Assembly: GCF_020991085.1 (NCBI RefSeq)
Contig: NZ_CP087720.1
Coordinates: forward strand, 222,494 to 286,493
Length of the DNA: 64,000 nucleotides
Source: Roseomonas sp. OT10
GTDB lineage: Bacteria > Pseudomonadota > Alphaproteobacteria > Acetobacterales > Acetobacteraceae
Direction: 5' to 3'
Position 1 is the stretch's first letter. Each line of letters begins with the position of its first letter. This document shows positions 17,661 through 26,708 of the stretch, in pieces. The notes beneath the pieces are model-generated. The model had not been told where the DNA came from and ran no database searches. It worked only from the letters and a program-made list of their open reading frames with translations. The translations under genes and the position numbers were made by a program.

Positions 17661-18291
17661 CTGACGGAGAATCGCGCTCGCCATGACGGCGGAAGGCGCG
17701 CTTGTGACGGAGGTACGCGCGCCTCGCCGGGCCCGAGTCCGCGACTCGGGGTATGACGGAGAACCGCGCGCCTATGACGGAAAGCCTCGCGGCTTGCATT
17801 GCCCTCGTGTCCGCCATGCCCGTGGGCACGGCCCCGGCATGACGGAATCCCGCGCACCTTGGTGGCCGGCGGCCTTTCCCGTCTTCCAGGCGCCTCGCCT
17901 GGGGCCTGGAAAGCGCGCGGCCTTCCGTCATGTCGCGCCTGGCGCGACAGGGCTTGTCCTCCCCCTCCTCCGGGCTGGTGATCCAGGCGCGCGGTTCTCC
18001 GTCATGTTGCTCCCGCCCTCCCATGGCCCGCTCGTCCACCGGACGCGGAAAACCCCGCGTTCCACGCCCCCGGCAGGGGGCGGCATGACGGAGAACCGCG
18101 CGCCTTGCGCCGGCTGGGACCGGAGCGCAGCGCCATGGCGAGGCAGATCGGGCGAATCCGCCTGAGTTCGGTTTCGGGCATGGGCATTCCCCGGGTTGCC
18201 CTGCCGTCGGGAAGGGCCCCGATCCTGCAAGCGCGCGGCCTACCGTCATAGGCGCGCGGCTTTCCGTCATGCACGCGCGCTTCCCCGTCAT
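17661..18291. repeat. Iteron array, probable replication origin (oriV)
   Basis: About twelve copies of a 21-bp iteron with consensus near ATGACGGARNNCCGCGCGCC. Forward copies begin at 17661, 17683, 17704, 17753, 17774, 17839 and 18085; inverted copies span 17911-17931, 17985-18005, 18229-18249, 18250-18270 and 18271-18291. Neighbouring copies are spaced at 21-22 bp, two helical turns, so bound proteins would lie on one face. The array lies directly upstream of the initiator gene, as in Rep-iteron plasmids. The inverted cluster next to the gene could also serve as an autoregulatory operator. No DnaA box or AT-rich segment is obvious. Confidence 0.92.
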
Positions 18292-18385
18292 GCCCTTCCC
18301 ACCCCATCGGCGGGTCCACCTTGCCCGGACAACAGTGGAACAGGCAGGGTGGTCCGCCGCGTGACCGGCAGAGGAGGCCAGGGCG

Positions 18386-19513
18386 ATGATGCAGCGCGCG
18401 ACCCCGAAGATCCCGCTCCGGCAGGATCCGCCCCTGCAGATCACCCTGTTCGAGACGGACGACGACGGGCGCTACAGCAACACGATCGATCTCTACGATC
18501 TGGCGCCGCGCTTCGTGTTCTATACCGAGAGCCGCAAGGAGGGGAGCTACCTCAAGAGCATCCGCCGCCAGTTCGAGCACGGCGGCCTCCCCTACTCCCT
18601 GCTGCTGCGGCCCGGACGCATCGTGCGGTCGGATGGCACGGAGCGGGAGCAGTTCCCGGGCGAGCGCGAGCAGATCGTCGAGGCGGTGATCCACCGCCTG
18701 GCCACGGATCGCGGCAAGCTAACGGTGAACAACGAGAAGGTCCGGCTGACCTTCACCATGTACGAGATCCGCGAGGAACTGCGGAAGGTGCGCCACCTCT
18801 TCGCGATCGAGGAGATCAAGGACGCCCTCACCATCCTGCACACCGCGGTGGTGGAGATCACCCGGGTGGACAAGAAGTCCACGCAGGTCATGTCCTCGTC
18901 CAGCTTCCCCGTCCTGGCGCTTCGCCGTCGCGAGGACGAGGACCGCGCCTATCTTGAGTTCAACCCACTGGTGGAAGGGGCCATCAAGGACCTTCGCTAC
19001 CGTCACATGAACTACGAGTGGCTGATGCGCATCAGCCATCCGCTGTCGCGCTGGCTCTACAAGCGGCTTTGCCAGACCTTCGGCAACGTGACGGGGATCG
19101 GGCCCGCCATCGTGCCGACCGCGAGTATGACCGCCATGGAGATCGCCCGCGATGGCGGCGTCGCGCCCCGCTCCCGGCCGCGCGACACGCTGCGCAACGT
19201 CGGGAATGCCGTGGATATCCTGGTCAAGCAGGGGATCATCGAGCAGGTGGAGGGCGAGGTCATCCGCGAAGGGCGCAAGAACGTCGACATCCTGTTCGAC
19301 TTCGTGCCCACGGCGACGTTTCTGGAGGAGATCCGCCGTTCCGACCGGCTCTATCGCGACGCCCACCGGCGGATGACCGAGGCGGGCGGCGAGAGGCCCG
19401 ACCGCTTCGTGCGGGTGGACCGCGGCATCACCGCCCGCGTGCGTGCGGAGCGCCGTCAGCTCGCGCTGCTCTCGGACGACAGCAAGGCCGCCGTGGCCGC
19501 CACCGGAGGCTGA
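18386..19513 (+). CDS. repA: Plasmid replication initiator protein
   Basis: 375 residues from an ATG with a GGAGG site. The protein has two winged-helix-like regions (ITLFETDDDGRYSNTIDLYD through YLKSIRRQFEHGG, and RISHPLSRWLYKRLCQTFG) and a C-terminal tail, as in initiators of Acetobacteraceae iteron plasmids (RepA, broadly Rep_3/RPA type). It lies about 95 bp downstream of twelve iterons and opposite a ParA/ParB-like pair. It would bind the iterons to open the origin and recruit the host helicase. This marks the DNA as a plasmid or a chromid-like replicon. Confidence 0.88.
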   Translation: MMQRATPKIPLRQDPPLQITLFETDDDGRYSNTIDLYDLAPRFVFYTESRKEGSYLKSIRRQFEHGGLPYSLLLRPGRIVRSDGTEREQFPGEREQIVEAVIHRLATDRGKLTVNNEKVRLTFTMYEIREELRKVRHLFAIEEIKDALTILHTAVVEITRVDKKSTQVMSSSSFPVLALRRREDEDRAYLEFNPLVEGAIKDLRYRHMNYEWLMRISHPLSRWLYKRLCQTFGNVTGIGPAIVPTASMTAMEIARDGGVAPRSRPRDTLRNVGNAVDILVKQGIIEQVEGEVIREGRKNVDILFDFVPTATFLEEIRRSDRLYRDAHRRMTEAGGERPDRFVRVDRGITARVRAERRQLALLSDDSKAAVAATGG

Positions 19514-19580
19514 GTTCCGCGCCCACGTCGCCGGGAGATGGGGGCGCAGGGCGCCTTCCACCGCATCGGCGGCGGAATGC

Positions 19581-20177
19581 TCAGTCTCTCCCCGGCCTGC
19601 TGGTCAGCGCGGCTTCGATCCGCCGCAGCTCATCCTCCAGGCGGTCACGCTCCCGTTGCAGCTTCTCGCGCCGGGCCAGGAGCGACTGCCGCGTCTCGAC
19701 CGGTTCCGCACCCTGGTTCCGGCGCCAGGCCACCAGCTCCGCCCGGCGCAGTTCGGGCCGGATCAGCCCTTCAGCCTCGGCTTGGCGAAGCAGCGGCGGG
19801 TCCAGGGTGCTGAGCAGGTAGATGGTGGAATAGCTGCCCGGCAGCCGTTCCACGGGGATGGCCTTCTGCCGGTCCATCTCGATGGCCCAGCGCGCGGCCT
19901 CGCGCAACTGGTAGGCGGTGCGGCCCGAGAAGGGCAGATGCGCCTCGACGGCCGCGATGTATTCGCCGTGCGGCAGCATGTCCTTGGCCCGGATGAGCAG
20001 GCGGCCGATATCGAGGAAGGTGTTCTGCGCCCGCGACCACAGAAGGGTGATCTCCGCGACGAACTCGTCCGCCCGCCTGGGTTCCGCCTTGGCGACCTGC
20101 AGGGCATGAACGCGCGCATCGCCCTCCAGCAGCACTGGCTCCGGTGCCTGATCGAGCTTAAGCCGTTTGGCTGACAC
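19581..20177 (-). CDS. ParB-like partition partner (DUF3102-like)
   Basis: 198 residues. The core FVAEITLLWSRAQNTFLDIG, LLIRAKDMLPHGEYIAAVEA and FSGRTAYQLREAARWA resembles DUF3102-type helix-turn-helix proteins, and the C-terminal 40 residues form a charged coiled coil (RREKLQRERDRLEDELRRI). It overlaps the parA gene by 20 bp and is probably translated with it, so it likely replaces a canonical ParB as the centromere-binding protein. No ParB nuclease-fold box is visible. Confidence 0.7.
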   Translation of the reverse strand: MSAKRLKLDQAPEPVLLEGDARVHALQVAKAEPRRADEFVAEITLLWSRAQNTFLDIGRLLIRAKDMLPHGEYIAAVEAHLPFSGRTAYQLREAARWAIEMDRQKAIPVERLPGSYSTIYLLSTLDPPLLRQAEAEGLIRPELRRAELVAWRRNQGAEPVETRQSLLARREKLQRERDRLEDELRRIEAALTSRPGRD

Positions 20178-20838
20178 GAGACTTCCCCTTCCTCTTGCCT
20201 GACCTGGCGGCCTTCAGGCCCAATCGGCCTGAGACGAACTCCCAGACGGCGCGCATCTCCTCCGCGCCCGGATGGGTCGGCACGTCGACAAGGCTGAGAC
20301 CCTTGGCACCGGCGCGCGCATAGTCGGTGCGATCCGCCACCTCCACCGGGCACAGCTCACCGGCTTCTAGCAGGAAGCGCTTGACCGCGTTGATGTTCAC
20401 GCGCGGCTTGACGAAGTTCAGGACCGCCACGGCCGGGCGTCCCTCCGCGGTCAGGTGGCGCAGGAACGGTGCCACCGATTCCGCGTCGTCGAAGGAGACG
20501 CGGGAAGGCACGATGATCAGATGGGCCGCCGCGAGCAACGCGCCGAAGGCTGCCGGCTGGGTTTCTATGCTCGGCGGCGTGTCGATGAAGAGCACGTCCG
20601 TCTCCTCGAACTCGGCGTCGTCGATCAGCGCATCGGCGTCCGCCCAAGCGACCTTGTAGTGGGCGATCTGCGGGACATCTTTCGGACGGCGCCGGGCCCA
20701 GATGGTCAGCGTCGCCTGGGGGTCGAGATCGGCGGTGGCAACCCGCAGGCCGGCATGTGCGGCAGCAGCAGCCAAGTTCCGCGACAGGAGGGACTTTCCG
20801 GACCCCCCCTTCGGGCTGCACACCAGTATCCTCAGCAC
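20158..20838 (-). CDS. parA: ParA-type partition ATPase
   Basis: About 226 residues from a GTG at 20838 that has a GGGGAGG site; the frame is open to 20913 but that extension is not conserved in character. The deviant Walker A is CSPKGGSGKSLLSRNLA, Walker A' is TADLDPQATLTIWA and Walker B is VLFIDTPPS. These define a ParA/Soj ATPase, here of the short type without an N-terminal DNA-binding domain. With the overlapping downstream gene it should segregate the plasmid. Confidence 0.9.
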   Translation of the reverse strand: MLRILVCSPKGGSGKSLLSRNLAAAAAHAGLRVATADLDPQATLTIWARRRPKDVPQIAHYKVAWADADALIDDAEFEETDVLFIDTPPSIETQPAAFGALLAAAHLIIVPSRVSFDDAESVAPFLRHLTAEGRPAVAVLNFVKPRVNINAVKRFLLEAGELCPVEVADRTDYARAGAKGLSLVDVPTHPGAEEMRAVWEFVSGRLGLKAARSGKRKGKSRVSQTA

Positions 20839-20913
20839 GGCCAACGCCTCCCCGTTGCTGCCCCAAACGGCCTGTAGCATGCAGCTTGGGCGGCCGCCTA
20901 GCGAGGGTTCCAA

Positions 20914-21462
20914 AAGACTGACCCAGAGGTAGCTTGAAGAGGACTAGGTGCAGCCGAAGGAGGGGTTGTCGTTTTAGGCGGCAGGTCCGCAGCGGGCGCT
21001 GAGGCTGACGGAGGGGGCGGCATCGAGATGATGGTCAGATGTTTGGCAAGGACCATGCTCTTGGGACCGTGCCGGTAATCTCGCCAGCATGTTGGCCGGG
21101 AGCCTGGAATGTTTAACCGGTCAGTCTTTTCAAGCGGACCGCTTTACGAGGGCCCGGGCCTCGCAGGCGGAATCTGTCATTCGTGGGCTTCTCCCGATGA
21201 GGGCCGCTCACAGTGTGGGATCATCGCTAGGATACGTCTCACGGCGCTCGGAACTGCGGCAGGGCCGGTAGGTGGCGCGCCCGCCGCTGAAGGTCCCGTT
21301 GCTGGTGCTATGCGTCATGCTAGTGCGAAACATGGAACGGCTGGGCGGGGTAGTGAGGCAAAGCATTACAGCCGCGCACTCAGCGCCGCGGACAATGCCG
21401 CCAGGCCTTGAGCCCTTGCGACCGAGGGCCACGCCCTGACCGTAGATCTGAGACTCCATGAC
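20914..21462. other. Gene-free spacer between partition genes and kdpA remnant
   Basis: About 550 bases without a convincing gene. Base composition is less extreme than the neighbours, and the segment around 20920-21020 has the look of decayed IS flank, but I could not identify the element. Promoters for parA must lie at its left edge. Confidence 0.35.
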
Positions 21463-22140
21463 ATGACACCGTCCGGTTGGGCGAAGATCGCGCTCGTTCT
21501 CGCCGCCCTGGCCCAGGGCCGTCTCGGGCCCGCCGCGGCCCTCGATGCCCGCCTGCTGAGCCTCGCCGGGGTGGACCCGTCGTGCGGCCAGAACTGGCTC
21601 GGCTACCTGCTGGCCATGCTGGCCTTCAACGCGGCGGGCTTCGCGCTCCTCTACGCGATCCTGCGGCTGCAAGGGGTGCTGCCGCTGAACCCGCAGGGCT
21701 TCGCCGGCATCCCGCCCTGGCTGGCGCTGAACACCGCCGTCTCCTTCGTCACCAACACGAACTGGCAGGCCTACAGCGGCGAGGCGGCGATGTCGCACCT
21801 GTCGCAGATGGCGGGGCTGGCGGTGCAGAACTTCCTCTCCGCCGCCACCGGCCTCGCGCTCGCCTTCGCGGTCGCGCGCGCCTTCGCCGGCGGCGGGCTG
21901 CGGGAGCTGGGCAACTTCTGGGCGGATGCGACGCGGGTGACGCTGTGGCTGCTGCTGCCCCTGGCGCTGCTCGCGGCCTTCGCCTTCGTCGCCATGGGCG
22001 TGCCGCAGACGCTGGCGGCCGCCGTCACCGCCGCCACCCCGGACGGCGCGGAGCAGGCGATCGCGCTGGGCCCCGTCGCCTTCCAACTCGCCATCAAGCA
22101 TCTCGGGACCAATGGCGGCGGCTTCTTCGGCGTGAACTCG
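21463..22140 (+). pseudogene. kdpA: kdpA remnant (K+-transporting ATPase subunit A)
   Basis: The frame carries typical KdpA sequence: [61 protein letters not shown] and [14 protein letters not shown], which line the K+ pore of the Kdp pump. About 226 of the usual 560-590 residues remain. The N-terminus looks internally shortened, since the first helix runs directly into [15 protein letters not shown]. Similarity ends at 22140, exactly where an IS1182-type fragment begins. No kdpB or kdpC is present, so this cannot be functional. Confidence 0.9.
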
Positions 22141-22237
22141 CTGCATCGTAGGGATGCAGGTTCGCAGCCACGTAGCGTACGCCGATGTCGCGGTGCGTCG
22201 CTCGCTCGATCCGCCGTGAAGAGAGGATGCCGTTAGC

Positions 22238-23230
22238 CTAGCTGTCTGGTTGTGAGACCTCCTTGGTAGCTTCAGCGACGAGGCGTGCCTGGGCGATGTT
22301 GCTCGGACCGGCATGACCTTCGGGCTTGCCGCGGGCGAGCTCGCGGTGGGCCTTGAGGCGTTCGGCGACGACCTGGCTGGGCATTCTGCCATCGAGCACG
22401 CGCTGGCGGCGGGCGTTGTAGGCGGTGTTGAAGCCGCGGAGCAGTTGCTCGAGCTGCTGGTGCGAGTGGACAGTGATGCCGAGCACCTCGCTGCTGATGC
22501 GGCCGTTGAAGCGCTCGGCCATGCCGTTGGTCTGCGGCGTACGAGGCCGGGTGTGCCGGTACTCGGCGCCGAGGTCGGCGCAGGCCCTGGCGAAGGCGGC
22601 GGTGAAGCAGCTGCCGTTGTCGGTCAGCACGTAGGTGAGGCGGAAGGGGAAGGCGGCCGCGGCCTCGCGCAGGAAGGCGATAGCGCTCCTCTCCGTCTCG
22701 TCGTCCTTGACCGCGAGATGGACGGAGCGCGAGTGGCGGTCGATGGTGACGAAGAGGTAGCGCTTGCGCTGCTCGCCGGCGATGGTCCGCAGCTTGGGCA
22801 GGTGCTTGATGTCGATATGAACGAAGCCGAGGTCGTAATCCCGGAAGGTGCCCTGGCCCTTGGCTGGCGCGGCGGAGGGCGGCAGCGGCCGACGGCTAAT
22901 CCCCTCGGCCTTGAGGATGCGCCAGACGCTGTCGCGGTTGAGGTGCGGCAGGAAGTGGGTGACCACGAAGGTGAGGTCGTCGAGGGCGAAGTGGGTGGCC
23001 CGGCGCAGGGCGCAGACCACCGCCCGCTCTTCGTCGGTGGCCTTCCAGGGCAGCCGGTGAGGCCTGGCCGAGCGGTCCAGGCACGCGCCAACCCTGCGCT
23101 TGCGCCATTTGCGGATGGTCTCGGCAATCACCTCGTAGCGCCCGGCCAGAGTGCCGCTGGGCTCGGTCGAGCGGGCGATCTCGACGCGGATCGCAGGCGT
23201 GGTGCGGGCATTCGGATGGATCTGGAGCAT
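22238..23230 (-). CDS. IS481-family transposase
   Basis: 330 residues with an N-terminal helix-turn-helix (EVIAETIRKWRKRRVG) and an rve-type DDE integrase core: FVHIDIKHLPKLR, YVLTDNGSCFTAAFA and RPRTPQTNGMAERFNG. It looks intact. The TAG stop is formed together with the flanking CTAG. Confidence 0.95.
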   Translation of the reverse strand: MLQIHPNARTTPAIRVEIARSTEPSGTLAGRYEVIAETIRKWRKRRVGACLDRSARPHRLPWKATDEERAVVCALRRATHFALDDLTFVVTHFLPHLNRDSVWRILKAEGISRRPLPPSAAPAKGQGTFRDYDLGFVHIDIKHLPKLRTIAGEQRKRYLFVTIDRHSRSVHLAVKDDETERSAIAFLREAAAAFPFRLTYVLTDNGSCFTAAFARACADLGAEYRHTRPRTPQTNGMAERFNGRISSEVLGITVHSHQQLEQLLRGFNTAYNARRQRVLDGRMPSQVVAERLKAHRELARGKPEGHAGPSNIAQARLVAEATKEVSQPDS

Positions 23231-23336
23231 GGCTTATCTCCGTCCCCGCAGGGCGCGAGGCAGGCGCTCGAACCGGTAGGCGCACTCTACAATCGCTACC
23301 CCAACCGGGTCCCAACAATGTTCCGCAACCTGACAG
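22242..23336. mobile_element. IS481-family insertion sequence, complete
   Basis: A 1095-bp element with ends CTGTCTGGTTG and CAACCTGACAG, flanked by CTAG at 22238-22241 and 23337-23340. CTAG target sites are known for IS481-group elements. It interrupts the IS1182 transposase fragment and carries one intact transposase gene whose stop codon overlaps the left CTAG. Confidence 0.85.
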
Positions 23337-23628
23337 CTAGGCGTAGATCAGGAGCGCCAGCAGCAGCCGCGGATGGTACTGCGCCTTGCCGCCGGGCAGC
23401 GCCCGCACCTCGAAGGCTCCGAGCGGCGCTCGCTCCGCTGCCGCGACCACGAAATGCGCCACGTCATCCGCCGGGAGCCAGTCCTTGGCATCCGGCGGCG
23501 GCAGGAACGCCTGGTCACGGCTGAACGGGATGAACTGCGCCATGCCCGCCAGATTCGCCGATCTCAGCCCAGATGGGAATCCGACAGGCTGCTAGCTTGC
23601 GTCGGAATACGCAGCCAGGGGAGGAACA

Positions 23629-24051
23629 TCAACGGATCACCCACGGATCCAACAACGAGACGCCAGTCGCCAGGAAATCCGCGGTATTGCGCGTCACGAC
23701 GGTCAGATCGTGCACGAGGCCCGTTGCGGCGATCAGGGCATCGCGTTCAGCCCTCGGGTCCGGCACGTGCAGTCGTGCACATCGCTGGGCGACCCGAGTG
23801 TCGACCGGCAGGACACGCTCCCGGAAGGTCGGAAGGACCTGGTCCTCAAGCCAGCGCCTGAGCATCTGCCCCTGTGCCGGATCCCGATGCTCGATCCGCA
23901 GCACGCCGAGTTCAAGCTCCAGGACCGTGATGGCCGAGAGGAACAATCCGGCGACTTCCACACTATCGGCCCAGCGCACCACGGATGGATCGGCGTTGCC
24001 TGTCCGAGCTTTGCGCAACTCCGAGACGACGTTGGTGTCGAGGAGAAACAT
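23629..24051 (-). CDS. vapC: VapC-type PIN-domain toxin
   Basis: 140 residues. The PIN-domain acidic residues are visible in MFLLDTNVVSELRK, in ITVLELELGV, in RAERDALIAATGL and in VVTRNTADF. VapC toxins are RNases that usually cleave tRNA or rRNA. The start overlaps the stop of the antitoxin gene (TGATG), as in many vapBC operons. It is probably a plasmid maintenance module. Confidence 0.93.
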   Translation of the reverse strand: MFLLDTNVVSELRKARTGNADPSVVRWADSVEVAGLFLSAITVLELELGVLRIEHRDPAQGQMLRRWLEDQVLPTFRERVLPVDTRVAQRCARLHVPDPRAERDALIAATGLVHDLTVVTRNTADFLATGVSLLDPWVIR

Positions 24052-24305
24052 CAGGACAGATCGGCAGCCTGCATTCCGAGATGGATCTTGGGCGGATCGA
24101 AGCCGATGCCGTCATCATCCGGCATCGCCAGCAAATCGGCGATTCCCGTTTGAGCCCCGCGAAGGCGCTGGTAGTCCTCGAAACTCAACAGGACATGGGC
24201 CGGCCGGCCGCGATCGGTGATGAAGACCGGGCCCTCGACCGCCGCCTTCTTGGCCCGGCCGGTATCCTGATTGAACTCGCGGCTGGTGAGGGTCGTGACG
24301 GGCAT
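24051..24305 (-). CDS. Phd/YefM-type antitoxin
   Basis: 84 residues from the ATG at 24305, which has a GAGGAG site. The N-terminal TLTSREFNQDTGRAKKAA and VFITDRGRPAHVLLSFEDY match the Phd/YefM DNA-binding fold; the C-terminal tail would wrap the toxin. It is coupled by one base overlap to the PIN toxin gene. The operon is probably autorepressed from the short upstream region. Confidence 0.92.
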   Translation of the reverse strand: MPVTTLTSREFNQDTGRAKKAAVEGPVFITDRGRPAHVLLSFEDYQRLRGAQTGIADLLAMPDDDGIGFDPPKIHLGMQAADLS

Positions 24306-24619
24306 GGAGGCTCCTCCTGAGGATGTAGGAACATTTATACATTCTGGCGTTGCTTTCAAGAGGTCTGCGACGACGGATTGACGGTAGGCGTCCAAAGGGT
24401 GTGACCGCTGCCCGCCTCCAAGCGCTGAGCCTGGCGCGGTCAGGCGCCAAACTACCGCCGGAGGCCTTGTTTCCAGGGCGTTTGGTGCCTCGCGAAAGCC
24501 CCTTCACGCACGCTAATGTATGATTAGCGTGCTTTCGACGGAAAAGGGTTGGGTTGCCTCAGTTGAAGTGCCGCGTCATCCTGATGCCGTGCAGCTTTTC
24601 GAAAGGAAGGGGAAGCGCG
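24306..24619. other. Intergenic region between divergent operons
   Basis: About 310 bases between the antitoxin gene and the recombinase operon. It should hold both promoters. The segment near 24510-24540 (CTAATGTATGATTAGCG) is an AT-rich island with an inverted CTAAT/ATTAG repeat that may be an operator. No gene is visible. Confidence 0.4.
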
Positions 24620-24943
24620 ATGCACGCCACGGACCTTGCCGACGACGATGAGGCGGACGGTGCCCTTCTGCGTTTGCTGACCATCGCCGAGGGCGACACA
24701 CACCAATCCGCCTACGTCGCGAATTTCCTCCTGGCCTGGTGGAACGCTCGCAACTGCGGCGGCTTCGATCTCACCGACCTCTGGGGGGTCGATAGCGCGA
24801 TCTCCTGCGACATGGTCCGCGTGATGGGCTTCGTCGCCCGCCGTCACAACTACCCTACGACCTACGGCCTTGGGGCGCGCTTCGAAGGACTGGTCCAAAC
24901 CTGGCGCCCGCACCTCACCGGCAAGCCACGACCCTCCGCATGA
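24620..24943 (+). CDS. Small hypothetical protein, first gene of recombinase operon
   Basis: 107 residues from the ATG at 24620, preceded by GGAAGGGGAAG; the frame is open from 24554. It reads LLRLLTIAEGDTHQSAYVAN, FLLAWWNARNCGGFDLTDLW and MVRVMGFVARRHNYPT. The pattern is compact and looks conserved, but I do not know a named function. Its stop overlaps the start of the tyrosine recombinase (ATGA), so the two are translationally coupled. Confidence 0.65.
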   Translation: MHATDLADDDEADGALLRLLTIAEGDTHQSAYVANFLLAWWNARNCGGFDLTDLWGVDSAISCDMVRVMGFVARRHNYPTTYGLGARFEGLVQTWRPHLTGKPRPSA

Positions 24944-25995
24944 ACAGCAGATCGAAGGTGGTAGCGGTATCGCTCGCTGCGCCCACCGCTTCGGCCCCCG
25001 CATCGCGGTCGCCTGCCAGCACCCGTGAAGCCCTGCCGCCGGAGCTGGCGCACCTGGCCGAGGGGAGCTTCGGCGAGGCGCTGGCCAAGGCGGTGGACCT
25101 CGCCCAATACACCCTCGCACCCCGCACCGCGCAGGCCTACGAGGGCTATTGGAGCGCCTTCCAGGCCTGGTGCGAGGGCCACGCCGCCCCGTCGCTGCCG
25201 GCCCCGCCTGCGATCGTCGCGGCCTACCTCGCCGAGCGCTCTGCCACCCTCGGCCGCTCCGGCCTGCGCCTGATCCTGGCCGCCATCGCCCACCACCACC
25301 GCCGCGCCGGCCAGCCCTGGACCTCGCGCGATCCGGTCATCGGCAGCGTCATGCGCGGCATCCTGCGCCAGCAACAGCGCCCCGCCCGCCCGGCCGCGGC
25401 CCTGACCTCGGCCGAGGTCAAGCGCCTGCTCGACGCCTGCGGCGGCGACCTCGCGGGCACCCGCGACCGGGCGCTGTTCCTGCTGGGCTTCGCCGGCGCC
25501 CTGCGCCGCTCCGAGCTGGTGGCGGTCGACCGCGAGCACCTGCGCTTCACCCCCGAGGGGCTGGTGCTGACCATCCCGCACTCCAAGCGCGACCAGGAGG
25601 GGCAGGGGGCCTCCCTGGGCATCCCGCGCGGGCTGAACCCGCTGACCTGTCCGGTGCGCGCGATGGAGGAGTGGCTGCGGCGTTCGCGCATCCCCTACGG
25701 CGCGGTGTTCCGGCGCCTGAGCAGCCGCGGCGCGCTGGAGGGGCGGCTGACCGGCAACGGCGTGTGGCGGATCCTGCGCCGGCGGGCAGAGATTGCCGGC
25801 ATCAGCGTGGAGGAGGGCGAGCGCCTGTCGCCGCACGGGCTGCGGGCGGGCTTCATTACCGAGGCCTACCTGAAGGGGGCGCTGGACGAGCAGGTGATGC
25901 ACCACACCCGGCAGAAGAGCCTGGCCACCACCCAGGGCTACCGGCGGCGGGCGCGCATCACCCGCGACAGCCCCGCCCGCCTGCTCGACCTGTAG
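24940..25995 (+). CDS. Tyrosine recombinase / phage-type integrase
   Basis: 351 residues with a SAM-like N-terminal domain (LAPRTAQAYEGYWSAFQAWC) and a catalytic domain containing the first Arg in GALRRSELVAVD, the His-x-x-Arg motif in LSPHGLRAGFITEA, and the C-terminal His and Tyr in HHTRQKSLATTQGYRRRA. It would cut and join DNA at specific sites, for plasmid dimer resolution or element integration. It is embedded in an operon with ScpA, which favours a plasmid maintenance role over a phage integrase. No att site was identified. Confidence 0.92.
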   Translation: MNSRSKVVAVSLAAPTASAPASRSPASTREALPPELAHLAEGSFGEALAKAVDLAQYTLAPRTAQAYEGYWSAFQAWCEGHAAPSLPAPPAIVAAYLAERSATLGRSGLRLILAAIAHHHRRAGQPWTSRDPVIGSVMRGILRQQQRPARPAAALTSAEVKRLLDACGGDLAGTRDRALFLLGFAGALRRSELVAVDREHLRFTPEGLVLTIPHSKRDQEGQGASLGIPRGLNPLTCPVRAMEEWLRRSRIPYGAVFRRLSSRGALEGRLTGNGVWRILRRRAEIAGISVEEGERLSPHGLRAGFITEAYLKGALDEQVMHHTRQKSLATTQGYRRRARITRDSPARLLDL

Positions 25996-26006
25996 GGCAG
26001 GGAAGG

Positions 26007-26708
26007 TTGCCCGCGCCTGCCGGGGCGGCCTATGCCGCCGACCCGCCCCCTCAGGCGGAGGCTCCCCTGGCGCCTGCGGACACAGAGTGGCTGCGCCACA
26101 CCCTGACGGTGAGTGGACCGAATGAGGCGGTGGCGCGCTTTGCCGCGGCTGCGGCCGGGCCCGGGGTGATCCCCTGGGTGCTGGACCTCGACCGGATGGA
26201 GGAGGACTGGTTCCTGACGCTCGCATCCCCGCCGGAGGGTGAGCGGGCGATCAGCCTGGCCGGGGCGCGCATCCTGGCGCGGCGGCTGCGCGAGGCGGCG
26301 GCGGCCAACCACCAGCGGGCGCTGGCGCGGATGGTCAGCGACCGGCGCTGCCCCTTCGACCTGCAGCGGCTGTTGCCGGTGCCGCCGGCGATCCTGCGGC
26401 TGGGGCCGGAGGATCCGGCCAGCCGGGCATGGCTATGGGCGCAGTGGGGCACGACGCGGGCGCTACGGCACGTTCGGCTGCTGCCCACCGAGCTGGACGG
26501 GCGGCGCAAGCGGATGGGTGAGCTACGGGTGGAGTTCTGGTCGGCCGACTGGTCGCCCTGGCAGGCGCTGCGGCGACTGCGGCGCGGCTGGCCAGAGCTG
26601 ACCCTGGCGCTGCGGCCGCACTACGGGGACGCCGCCGAGGCCGAAGCGGCGGGCGAGGGGAAGGTGGCGATCCTCCATCGCAAGTCGGCGCGAGCGCGCC
26701 GTGGCTGA
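26007..26708 (+). CDS. Hypothetical protein between recombinase and scpA
   Basis: About 233 residues. The start is uncertain; a TTG at 26007 follows the recombinase stop by 11 bases. It reads DTEWLRHTLTVSGPNEAVAR, WVLDLDRMEEDWFL, ISLAGARILARRLREA and VSDRRCPFDLQRLLPVPPAI. The order resembles proteins found next to plasmid-borne scpA in Acetobacteraceae, but no function is known to me. It overlaps scpA by 8 bases, so a shared role in segregation is plausible. Confidence 0.6.
   Translation: MPAPAGAAYAADPPPQAEAPLAPADTEWLRHTLTVSGPNEAVARFAAAAAGPGVIPWVLDLDRMEEDWFLTLASPPEGERAISLAGARILARRLREAAAANHQRALARMVSDRRCPFDLQRLLPVPPAILRLGPEDPASRAWLWAQWGTTRALRHVRLLPTELDGRRKRMGELRVEFWSADWSPWQALRRLRRGWPELTLALRPHYGDAAEAEAAGEGKVAILHRKSARARRG

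Larger units (their letters stand above)
22141..23543 (-). pseudogene. IS1182-family transposase N-terminal fragment, split by IS481 element
   Basis: Starting at 23543 the frame reads MAQFIPFSRDQAFLPPPDAK, then DWLPADDVAHFVVAAAER and HPRLLLALLIYA up to 23341. After the IS481 element the sequence resumes at 22237-22141 as [19 protein letters not shown] and [10 protein letters not shown]. Joined, these are the first 100 or so residues of an IS1182-type transposase. The fragment is fused to kdpA at 22140 and its catalytic domain is gone. Confidence 0.82.

Noticed and set aside
17600-18380. CRISPR array at the repeat cluster
   Set aside because: The repeats are 21 bp with no regular spacers, occur in both orientations and adjoin a replication initiator gene, which identifies iterons.
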